Shown: piece by piece, positions 1 to 5,786 of the stretch
How the letters are laid out: every line of letters starts with the position of its first letter
Numbering within the stretch: the first letter of the stretch is position 1
Source of the DNA: JALTID01 sp027004335 [NCBI: bacterium]
Lineage (GTDB): Bacteria; JALSQH01
Direction of reading: 5' to 3'
Length of the DNA stretch: 6,923 bases
Assembly (NCBI GenBank): GCA_027004335.1
Contig: JALTID010000218.1
Span: 1 to 6,923 of the forward strand
Notes under the pieces: generated by a model
What the model saw: the letters and a program-made list of their open reading frames with translations, nothing else
What the model was told of the DNA's origin: nothing
Database searches by the model: none
Translations under genes and position numbers: made by a program

Positions 1-346
1 TGAAATAGAGGGCTTCAGATTGTACATGGAGGTAGCAGAGAGGGAGGATCTCCAGCATCTTATTGAGAAAGAAGGCGTAGCTGGTCTCTTTGAAAAGTAC
101 CTTCCCTATGCTATAGCCCTTGATGTGGAAAAGAAGTGGAGTGAGAAATTTTCTTCTCTCCTCCTCTCCGCAGAAGAGGGATACTCTCCCTCCTGGTATT
201 CAGGAACTACCCCCTTTGCCTCATCTGTTTTTGCCTCCTCTATTACTACAGGAATGATGTCAAGTTTGAATTCTGCGGCGACCAGTAGTGGTAGTTCAGC
301 TTCTGGTGGTGGCTTCTCAGGTGGGGGAGGAGGCGGTGGCTGGTAA
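1..346 (+). CDS. DUF2207-type predicted membrane protein, C-terminal fragment
   Basis: Partial gene: the frame is open to the left edge (first full codon at base 2), so the true start lies outside and the ATG at 20 is internal. The visible 114 residues begin with a GFRLYMEVAERE-like segment, followed by FEKYLPYAIALDVEKKW, a pattern typical of the cytosolic C-terminal part of DUF2207 membrane proteins. A Ser/Ala/Thr-rich stretch follows, and the protein ends in a glycine-rich tail (GGGFSGGGGGGGW), also characteristic of that family. The family's biochemical function is unknown; members are usually N-terminally secreted or anchored with several membrane segments, none of which are in view. The stop at 344-346 is 3 bases from the stop of the convergent acyl-CoA dehydrogenase gene. 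Family call is confident from motif and tail; function cannot be given. Confidence 0.85.
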   Translation, partial: EIEGFRLYMEVAEREDLQHLIEKEGVAGLFEKYLPYAIALDVEKKWSEKFSSLLLSAEEGYSPSWYSGTTPFASSVFASSITTGMMSSLNSAATSSGSSASGGGFSGGGGGGGW

Positions 347-349
347 AGC

Positions 350-1501
350 TTACCCGATCCCCCCCCTTCTAAGCAGTTCTTTGTAGATCACGAATCTCTG
401 AATCTCACTGGTGCCTGCGCCAATTTCCATTAGTTTAGCGTCTCTTGCCAATCTTTCCACCGGGAAATCCCTTGTATATCCGTATCCCCCCAGTATTTGA
501 ACCGCGTTTAACGCTGCGGTGGTTGCTGCTTCTGAAGCAAAGACCTTGGCCATGGCTGCTTCCATGTTTGCCTTTTCACCGTTTAATGCCTTGAATGCAG
601 CGGTATATACCAGATTCCTGGCAGCGTTGTAAAGGATGGTCATATTTGCAATCTTTTCTTGGATCATCTGGAAATTGCCTATAGGCTGTCCAAATTGCTT
701 TCTCTCCTGTGCATATCTCAGACTGATCTCAAGGGACTCTCTTATAATTCCAAGAGAAATACCTGATAAAGTTATTCTTTCTATATCAAGGTTCTGAAGC
801 ATTGCATATAATCCTCCGTCCTCTTCCCCCATTAAATTCTCCGCAGGTACGATGCAATCTTCAAAGTATATTTCTGAAGTGGGAGAACTTCTCATCCCCA
901 TCTTCTTGAGTTTTTTTCCCACATGGAAGCCCGGGAAATTTTTTTCAACGATGAAGATGCTTATACCCCGTTTACCCTTTTCCGGGGATGTTTTTGCATA
1001 CACAACAAAGATGTCTGCTACGGGTCCATTTGTGATGAAAGTTTTTGTTCCGTTCAGGATGTAATGATCACCTTCTTTGACTGCAGTGGTTTTTATGCTT
1101 AATGCGTCCGATCCTGCCTCTGGTTCAGTTAGAGCCATGGCACCTATTTTCCTACCCGAGGCAAGATCGGGAAGATATTTTTTCTTCTGCTCATTTCTGG
1201 CGTGTATTAGTATATTATTGGCGCATAAGATTGTATGATCTCCATAAGATAGGGCGAGTGCAGGATCCACAGCCCCTAACTCTTCCATCACTATGGTAGC
1301 TCCGATAATATCACTTCCTGCTCCACCATACTCCTCTGGAACAGTAATTCCAAGAAGACCTAACTCTGCTAATTTCTGGAAACCTTCTTTGTTGAACTCT
1401 TCCTTTTCATCGTAGATAGGTGCCAGTGGAGCTAACTCCTCCCTGGCAAGCTTCCTCACATTTTCACGAATCATACTCTGTACATCGGAAAATTTAAACA
1501 T
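350..1501 (-). CDS. acyl-CoA dehydrogenase, isovaleryl-CoA dehydrogenase-like
   Basis: FAD flavoenzyme of 383 residues, full family length, that would oxidise an acyl-CoA to the 2-enoyl-CoA and pass electrons to an electron-transfer flavoprotein in the cytosol. Order: N-terminal helical domain (about 1-118), beta domain with LTEPEAGSD (124-132) and FITNGP (155-160), C-terminal helical domain with [12 protein letters not shown] (267-278), [13 protein letters not shown] (335-347) and [11 protein letters not shown] (359-369). The short/medium-chain enzymes have their catalytic Glu in the last motif; here that place is Ala362. The LDIER segment supplies Glu241 where isovaleryl-CoA dehydrogenase has its base (Glu254 in the human enzyme). 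This and the [12 protein letters not shown] segment favour the isovaleryl/branched-chain type, though exact substrate is unproven. Start: ATG at 1501, preceded by GGGAG with a 6-base spacer. It lies 31 bases after the kinase gene, with a candidate promoter of its own. No ETF or leucine-catabolism gene is in view. An 8-G run lies in its last codons. Confidence 0.93.
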   Translation of the reverse strand: MFKFSDVQSMIRENVRKLAREELAPLAPIYDEKEEFNKEGFQKLAELGLLGITVPEEYGGAGSDIIGATIVMEELGAVDPALALSYGDHTILCANNILIHARNEQKKKYLPDLASGRKIGAMALTEPEAGSDALSIKTTAVKEGDHYILNGTKTFITNGPVADIFVVYAKTSPEKGKRGISIFIVEKNFPGFHVGKKLKKMGMRSSPTSEIYFEDCIVPAENLMGEEDGGLYAMLQNLDIERITLSGISLGIIRESLEISLRYAQERKQFGQPIGNFQMIQEKIANMTILYNAARNLVYTAAFKALNGEKANMEAAMAKVFASEAATTAALNAVQILGGYGYTRDFPVERLARDAKLMEIGAGTSEIQRFVIYKELLRRGGIG

Positions 1502-1507
1502 TTTCTA

Positions 1508-1512
1508 CTCCC
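1508..1512 (-). promoter_or_regulatory. Shine-Dalgarno site of the acyl-CoA dehydrogenase
   Basis: Read on the minus strand the bases are GGGAG, six bases before the ATG at 1501-1499. This supports that start over downstream alternatives. Confidence 0.7.
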
Positions 1513-1529
1513 GGATTGAATTTTACAGT

Positions 1530-1559
1530 ATTTTAGCATGAAGAATTTCTGTGTGGCAA
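1530..1559 (-). promoter_or_regulatory. candidate sigma-70-type promoter for the acyl-CoA dehydrogenase
   Basis: On the minus strand TTGCCA (1559-1554, one mismatch to TTGACA) is followed after 18 bases by TAAAAT (1535-1530, one mismatch to TATAAT). A TG one base upstream of the latter makes an extended -10. The -10 box overlaps the stop codon of the histidine kinase gene. A start about 7 bases downstream, near 1523, would give a leader of about 20 bases that just includes the GGGAG ribosome site. Seen by eye only. AT-rich DNA gives such matches by chance, but the spacing to the ribosome site is good. It would let the dehydrogenase be expressed apart from the pilus-type genes. Confidence 0.42.
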
Positions 1560-3041
1560 GTTAATATGGAAAGTAGTTCCTACCTGGGAGGAAGACTCTG
1601 CAGAGATTTTGCCCTGGAGCTGATCTATAATTATTGATGATACATAAAGCCCAAGACCTGTACCTTTCCCTGGTTCTTTTGTGGTGTAGAATGGAAGAAA
1701 GATTTTTTTGATGTTTTCATTCTCGATTCCGATTCCATTATCGGAGATGGATATTAAGACTTTTTCATTTTCCTTTTTCGCCGAGAGCTTGATTTTTCCT
1801 CCAGGGGAAGCACCAAATTTTTCCCTTATTGCGTCTGCAGCATTTATCAGCAGGTTTAGAATTACCTGAAGAAGTCTTTCCCCATCTGTGCAGAGAGTTA
1901 CATTTTCAGCTTTAATTTCAAGTTCAATGTTTTTAAGTTTCCCCTGGACATTAAGAATCTCTGTTGCTCTGTTTATGATTTCCTTAAGCTCTGTTTTTTT
2001 TAGATGCCCTTTTGATGGTCTTGAGAAATTGAGGAGGGTTTTGATGAGATTGTTAATCCTCTCACCTTCGGAGAGAATTCTTTTGACAAAATCCCTATCT
2101 TCCTCTGATAAGGTTCCTGTTTTGAGCATAATCTGCGCAAGCCCAATTATAGAGGTTATAGGGTTACCAACCTCGTGGGCGAGTCCTGAGGTCATCTGAC
2201 CAATTAGGGCTAACTTTTCGCTTCTAATTATCTCCTCCTGCATCTCTTTCAATTTTGAATATGCTTCGTTTAATTCCTTTATCTGATCAAGGATAGTTTC
2301 TCTATCCTCCTTAAGCTTTTCAGACATTTCATACATTGACTCTGAGAGTAGTCCAAATTCATCTCCAGAGGGATAGGGTTTTCTGGTGAGAAATTCACCC
2401 CTCCCCACTTTATCAGAAGCTTCTGTTAGTTTCTGGATAGGGAGAATAACTTTTTTACCAGTTACCCAGAGCAGTAGAGCTATAATAAGGATGGTGGTAC
2501 TCAGGATGTAGAAGAAGATTATTTTAAGGATCCTTCCGGTCACCATGTTTAGCCATTTCAGATTATATCTTATGAGTAGTTTTAGATTTCCTCTCCCATT
2601 CCAGAAGAAATCTGCCCAGTAATATCTGGAGAGGGTAAAGGTTCTCCGGGAAAAATAGATTTTTTTTGAGAGCTTCTCCTTTTCTGAAGCAAGGAAATAT
2701 TCCACTTCTTTTTTATAATTGGGAATTTTTCCATAAATAAAAACAGGTTCCCACCTGTAAAAAACAACTATTCCAAGCAGGATGCCGCTTTTTTTCAGAG
2801 GATCTACTATCCATCTTGAGAGTGTTTCAATATCTATCTCTTTGCTTTTCTCGGTAGAATTTTCAAGATAGTTCACCGTGGCTTCGGTGAAAGCCTGAAG
2901 ATTTACCATTTGTGATTTCAGAACTTCAGTTTCAACGATTTTAATTACACTCCAGCTTATCAGAAGGACCATCAGAAGCAGAAGGAGCATATACCAGCTT
3001 ATAAGGTTGAAAGAGAGTGAGCGAAATAATTTGGGTTTCAT
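1533..3041 (-). CDS. membrane sensor histidine kinase, HAMP-containing (possible PilS/NtrB-like role)
   Basis: Sensor kinase of 502 residues that would autophosphorylate on His and pass the phosphate to a response regulator not in this window. Layout: membrane segment 1 (about 13-35), an extracytoplasmic region of about 135 residues with no motif I recognise, membrane segment 2 (about 171-193), a HAMP linker (about 194-246), a coiled coil (about 246-275), and the dimerisation/phosphoacceptor domain with His289 in LAHEVGNPI. The ATP-binding domain follows, with N box NLLINAADA (N396, N400), G1 DNGIGI (434-439), F box IFLPFYTT (447-454) and G2 GKGTGLGL (458-465). All catalytic boxes are intact. 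The HEVGNP form is common in kinases partnered with NtrC-type regulators. Only 4 bases separate it from the pilD-like gene upstream, so they are probably co-transcribed. A stop codon three codons upstream in frame leaves ATG 3041 as the natural start, although its ribosome site is poor (GAG one base before the ATG). Pilus-related signalling is inferred only from position. Confidence 0.93.
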   Translation of the reverse strand: MKPKLFRSLSFNLISWYMLLLLLMVLLISWSVIKIVETEVLKSQMVNLQAFTEATVNYLENSTEKSKEIDIETLSRWIVDPLKKSGILLGIVVFYRWEPVFIYGKIPNYKKEVEYFLASEKEKLSKKIYFSRRTFTLSRYYWADFFWNGRGNLKLLIRYNLKWLNMVTGRILKIIFFYILSTTILIIALLLWVTGKKVILPIQKLTEASDKVGRGEFLTRKPYPSGDEFGLLSESMYEMSEKLKEDRETILDQIKELNEAYSKLKEMQEEIIRSEKLALIGQMTSGLAHEVGNPITSIIGLAQIMLKTGTLSEEDRDFVKRILSEGERINNLIKTLLNFSRPSKGHLKKTELKEIINRATEILNVQGKLKNIELEIKAENVTLCTDGERLLQVILNLLINAADAIREKFGASPGGKIKLSAKKENEKVLISISDNGIGIENENIKKIFLPFYTTKEPGKGTGLGLYVSSIIIDQLQGKISAESSSQVGTTFHINLPHRNSSC

Positions 3042-3045
3042 ACTC

Positions 3046-3858
3046 TTATATTAACAGTAATTGTACAAGATTGTCCACTCCGATCAGGTATGTAATTATT
3101 GCGGCTACCGCAATAAAGGGGCCAAAGGGGATGTACCTTTTTTCACGGAGTTCTTCTTCATCAACTTTTTTCCCGGTAAGAAGTACCAGGGGATATCCAA
3201 CTATGATTCCGAGAATTGATCCAATTATCATTGTGAAAAGCACACCGTAAAGCCCCATGAATGTACCTGTAATGGCAAAAAGCTTTATATCGCCACCTCC
3301 TAAGGCAGGTTGCTCCATCTTTTTTATTTTTTCAAAAGTGATTGCGATTATCAGTGGTAACCCACCACCAAATAGAAGACCTATGATGCCATCCAGAATT
3401 TTTACAGGAAGCAGTTGGAGAAAGAGAAGAACAAGCCCGATCACCAGAAGTGAGTAGGAAATTGTATCTGGGATCGTGAAAGTATCCCAGTCTATGAACG
3501 AAATTACCAGAAGGCAACCGGAGAGGAAAAAGTAGATAAAGTACTCAAGTATAGATGAGGCTCTCCAGAGCACAAGAATTGAAATTAACCCTGTTAATGC
3601 TTCTACCAGAGGGTATCTTGGAGAGATTTTTGTTCCACAGTATCTGCATCTTCCTCTGAGCATTATGTAGCTTATTACTGGTATATTATCATACCATTTG
3701 AGCTTATGGCCACACACAGGGCAGTGACTGGGGGGGTAAGCTATTGAAATCTTGTTAGGGATTCTGTAAATACAGACATTGTAAAAGCTCCCCCAGATCG
3801 TTCCCCAGATGAAGGCAAGAAAATAGAGGAGCCAGTCAGGAATATTGTAGATATACAT
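3046..3858 (-). CDS. pilD: type IV prepilin peptidase / N-methyltransferase PilD
   Basis: Polytopic inner-membrane aspartyl protease of 270 residues. Family members cut the leader of type IV pilins and type II secretion pseudopilins and methylate the new N-terminus. The N-terminal GSFYNVCIYRIP motif (23-34) is followed by two CxxC pairs (Cys46/Cys49 and Cys71/Cys74) around KWYDNIPVISY, marking the bifunctional A24A form with a zinc-binding cytosolic domain. The catalytic aspartates are expected at Asp123 (in SFIDWDTFTIPD) and Asp190 (in GGGDIK). Multiple hydrophobic segments fill the rest, and length is near the usual 250-290. The start ATG overlaps the preceding stop as TAATG, which suggests translational coupling. 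No pilin or pseudopilin gene is in view; its substrates must be encoded elsewhere. A 7-C run on this strand (3736-3730) lies just before the first CxxC. Confidence 0.96.
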   Translation of the reverse strand: MYIYNIPDWLLYFLAFIWGTIWGSFYNVCIYRIPNKISIAYPPSHCPVCGHKLKWYDNIPVISYIMLRGRCRYCGTKISPRYPLVEALTGLISILVLWRASSILEYFIYFFLSGCLLVISFIDWDTFTIPDTISYSLLVIGLVLLFLQLLPVKILDGIIGLLFGGGLPLIIAITFEKIKKMEQPALGGGDIKLFAITGTFMGLYGVLFTMIIGSILGIIVGYPLVLLTGKKVDEEELREKRYIPFGPFIAVAAIITYLIGVDNLVQLLLI

Positions 3859-3869
3859 TAACCACCTTT
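3856..3869 (-). promoter_or_regulatory. ribosome site and TAATG stop-start overlap of pilD
   Basis: Read on the minus strand, AAAGGTGG (3869-3862) lies two bases before an ATG whose A is also the last base of the preceding gene's TAA (3860-3858). The Shine-Dalgarno match is good but unusually close to the ATG, which suits translation by reinitiation from the upstream small gene. The next in-frame Met is residue 66, beyond the essential first CxxC, so no other start is reasonable. Confidence 0.6.
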
Positions 3870-4076
3870 AAGCATTTTTAAGATTATGTATGCAATCACG
3901 GCAAAGATAAGCCCCGAAAAACCTATTATAATTCCTGTTACTTTCTGATATCTTGGTTTTACATAGAAGAAAACGAAGAAGCCAAGCAAGCTGGAGAATA
4001 ACCCAAGAACAATATAAAAGTAGTAAATTCCAGTGTTTTTCATTTTGGTTTCAGATCCCTTTGTATTCCATATCAA
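3858..4076 (-). CDS. small two-transmembrane protein between ABC permease and pilD
   Basis: Family not recognised. The longest form has 72 residues. After a polar start come two hydrophobic segments (about 18-38 and 47-67), separated by a short basic loop (VKPRYQKVTG), with a KMLKGG tail, as in a helical hairpin. The start is uncertain: Met1 at 4076 has no good ribosome site, while Met12 at 4043 would give a 61-residue protein beginning MKNTGIYYF, with GGGAT about 11 bases upstream. The spacing resembles that of the permease gene, so I slightly prefer Met12. It ends in a TAATG overlap with pilD and starts 25 to 58 bases after the permease, so it is probably co-expressed with both. A small partner of the permease or of PilD is possible, but nothing in the sequence proves it. 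Its conserved place in the operon and clear membrane pattern argue that it is real. Confidence 0.7.
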   Translation of the reverse strand: MIWNTKGSETKMKNTGIYYFYIVLGLFSSLLGFFVFFYVKPRYQKVTGIIIGFSGLIFAVIAYIILKMLKGG

Positions 4077-4101
4077 CGTATATTTTCCTATTTTTATCCT
4101 G

Positions 4102-4872
4102 TTAATACAATTCTTTCTTTTCGAAGATTAATGTTGCGAGGAGAAGCATAAAAAGCATATAGGCTACTGCATAGAGAATAGAAAATAGAGCATAACCGCC
4201 GGGGAGAGCTGTATTGTGGACGACCTGATTTTTGATATTTAGATTTGAAAAGTTTGGAAGAATTATATAGAAGAAATCTATGAGGAGCCTTTCCCCAGAT
4301 GAGAGAGAAATCCTGGAAATTAGAACTTCTAATTCCCCAAGTGAATTTCCAATAAAGTATATGGTTGCAGCAAATAATCCGCTCAGTATAGGGGAGGAAA
4401 AAGTGGAAAAGAAAATAGTGATTGAAATTGTGAGTATTATTATAAGGTATATAAAAAGTCCCCCTAAAAGTATAATGGGATAAACTCTCGCTCCTACTAT
4501 GAAAAGAAAGAGAATTACCACAATAAGCATCAAGATTGTCTGAAAAAGTAAGGCAATGGAGAGACCTAAAAATTTTCCAAGTATAAATTCCCATCTCTTG
4601 ATCGGTTTTGGAATGATGGTAAAAATTGTTTTTCTTTGAATTTCGTTGTAAATAATCCCGGTTCCTGTAACAATAGCCATCGTTACACCTAGTAGCTCGA
4701 TTCCAGCCAGACCAAAATTTATTACAAACCTGGAGACTTCTCCCATGGTAAAGCTACCTAAAATAGATGATATTCCCAGAAGAATTATCAGGAAGAAAAC
4801 CACCGTGTATAGTAACTTATTCCTTATAGCTTCACGGCATGTATTTACAATGACAGCTTTAATCCTGTGCAT
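4102..4872 (-). CDS. ABC-2 type transporter permease (PilI/NosY-like)
   Basis: Integral membrane subunit, 256 residues from the preferred start. Hydrophobic segments lie at about 20-42, 52-74, 100-126, 131-155, 158-172 and 227-250. Between the second and third is a cytosolic loop with IQRKTIFTIIPKPIKRWEF and then LGKFLG. This is the hallmark of the ABC-2 permease group that includes NosY-like proteins (COG1277 type). It would pair with the ATPase encoded just upstream. The frame could open at ATG 4941, but that would overlap the ATPase gene by 83 bases with a polar, non-family N-terminus. ATG 4872, reading MHRIKAVIVNTCREAI, matches family N-termini and overlaps by only 14 bases, with GGAGGG 11 bases before it. 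The exported substrate is unknown. Position next to pilD suggests a PilI-like role in pilus assembly; a general efflux or membrane-maintenance ABC is the alternative. Confidence 0.9.
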   Translation of the reverse strand: MHRIKAVIVNTCREAIRNKLLYTVVFFLIILLGISSILGSFTMGEVSRFVINFGLAGIELLGVTMAIVTGTGIIYNEIQRKTIFTIIPKPIKRWEFILGKFLGLSIALLFQTILMLIVVILFLFIVGARVYPIILLGGLFIYLIIILTISITIFFSTFSSPILSGLFAATIYFIGNSLGELEVLISRISLSSGERLLIDFFYIILPNFSNLNIKNQVVHNTALPGGYALFSILYAVAYMLFMLLLATLIFEKKELY

Positions 4873-5785
4873 ACCTGCGGTATCCCTCCATAAAAAGGTC
4901 TTCCAGGAGGATTCTTCTCGGGCAAAATGAGAGGATCTCAATATCTTCCCTTAAAAGCTCTTTGAGAAATTTATCTGCTTCTTCCCTCGTAGAAAATTCT
5001 AACAAAAGAGAGTTTGTCTGGTGTTTAAAATGTAAATTCTGCTGTTCAACCCACTTCAGGTACTTTTTTGGTATTTCTATTTCATATCCAGTAGAATGTT
5101 TTGCTGTTAAACTCTCTATGTCTCCTTCTTCAACAATTTTTCCTTTAATAAGTATAGCTACTCTATCACAGATCATCTCAACATCAGAGAGTATATGGGA
5201 AGAAAAAATGATCGTTTTGCCGTGTTCCTTTAAACTTAAGATAATTTCTTTGAGTTCCTTTCTCCCTACAGGATCAAGTCCAGTCATTGGTTCATCCAGG
5301 ATCAGGAGCTCAGGATCATTTATCAATGCCTGAGCCACCCCTACTCTCTGGATCATGCCTTTTGAGAATTTTTTAATGGGGATATCTGCCCAGGAAGAAA
5401 GATTAACAGTTTTTAGTATATCTTCAACTCTGTTTTGTATATCTTTTCCAGAAATGGAGAAGAGCTCTCCGTAGAATGTAAGTATTTCTCTCGGGGTTAG
5501 ATAGGTGTAAAAGTAGGGATTTTCTGGGAGAAAACCTATCTTCTGTTTTGCTCTTAGAGAGGAAGGACTCTCTCCGAAGATACTGACCTCACCACTGTCT
5601 GGATGTATCAAACCTGTTAACAATTTAAGGAGTGTGGTTTTACCTGCCCCATTATGGCCCAGGAGCCCGAAGGTTTCTCCTTCTTTCACAGAGAAGGTTA
5701 CTCCTCTCAGAGCAGTAATTTTCTTTCTGACGATATGTCCTGTGGGGTATGATTTTTCTACATTTTTAACCTCTATAATCATCAT
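4859..5785 (-). CDS. ABC transporter ATP-binding protein (PilH/NosF-like)
   Basis: Cytosolic ATPase of 308 residues that would power the adjacent permease. Seen in order: Walker A GHNGAGKTT (43-51), FLPENPYFYTYLT at the Q-loop position (Glu88 in place of Gln, as is common in NosF/CcmA-like ATPases), signature FSKGM (140-144), Walker B LLILDEP (160-166, with Asp164 and Glu165), D-loop GLDP (169-172) and switch His197 in FSSHIL. All nucleotide-hydrolysis elements are intact. A C-terminal domain of about 75 residues (235-308) follows, as in ABC-2 exporters with a single nucleotide-binding domain per chain. Two ATG codons stand in tandem at 5785 and 5782. GAGGAAG before them, with AGGA six bases from the first, favours 5785. 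Its start is one base from the stop of the TPR-like gene, and its end overlaps the permease by 14 bases, so the three form one translational unit. Family is certain; the PilH role is inferred from gene order. Confidence 0.95.
   Translation of the reverse strand: MMIIEVKNVEKSYPTGHIVRKKITALRGVTFSVKEGETFGLLGHNGAGKTTLLKLLTGLIHPDSGEVSIFGESPSSLRAKQKIGFLPENPYFYTYLTPREILTFYGELFSISGKDIQNRVEDILKTVNLSSWADIPIKKFSKGMIQRVGVAQALINDPELLILDEPMTGLDPVGRKELKEIILSLKEHGKTIIFSSHILSDVEMICDRVAILIKGKIVEEGDIESLTAKHSTGYEIEIPKKYLKWVEQQNLHFKHQTNSLLLEFSTREEADKFLKELLREDIEILSFCPRRILLEDLFMEGYRRYAQD
4884..4889 (-). promoter_or_regulatory. Shine-Dalgarno site deciding the permease start
   Basis: GGAGGG on the minus strand, 11 bases before ATG 4872-4870 and inside the 3' end of the ATPase gene. 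Spacing is long but within the usable range. No comparable site was noted for the more distant ATG at 4941. It supports the shorter 256-residue permease. Confidence 0.55.
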
Positions 5786-5786
5786 A

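Noticed and set aside
20-346. Treating ATG 20 as the start of a complete 108-residue gene
   Set aside because: The frame is open back to the window edge and the residues before the ATG (EIEGFRLY) continue the DUF2207 pattern, so this is an internal Met of a truncated gene.
342-354. Intrinsic terminator at the convergent stops
   Set aside because: The stem has only 5 pairs with a 3-base loop and no T run follows on either strand, so it is not a usual intrinsic terminator.
852-1299. Plus-strand open frames within the dehydrogenase, and similar ones antisense to the kinase, pilD and ABC genes
   Set aside because: They are antisense shadows of well-supported genes, with no recognisable protein pattern.
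4094-4594. A 166-codon open frame on the minus strand inside the permease gene
   Set aside because: It is a shifted frame of the permease on the same strand. The encoded protein is rich in His, Ser, Tyr and Asn with no domain pattern, while the overlapping permease has clear family motifs.
4873-4941. Upstream extension of the permease to ATG 4941
   Set aside because: It adds 23 polar residues unlike family N-termini and would overlap the ATPase by 83 bases. ATG 4872 has a Shine-Dalgarno site and a family-like start.
4859-5785. Glu88 at the Q-loop and FSKGM signature as possible loss of ATPase function
   Set aside because: Both variants are common in active ABC-2 exporters of the NosF/CcmA kind; the Walker and switch residues are all intact.
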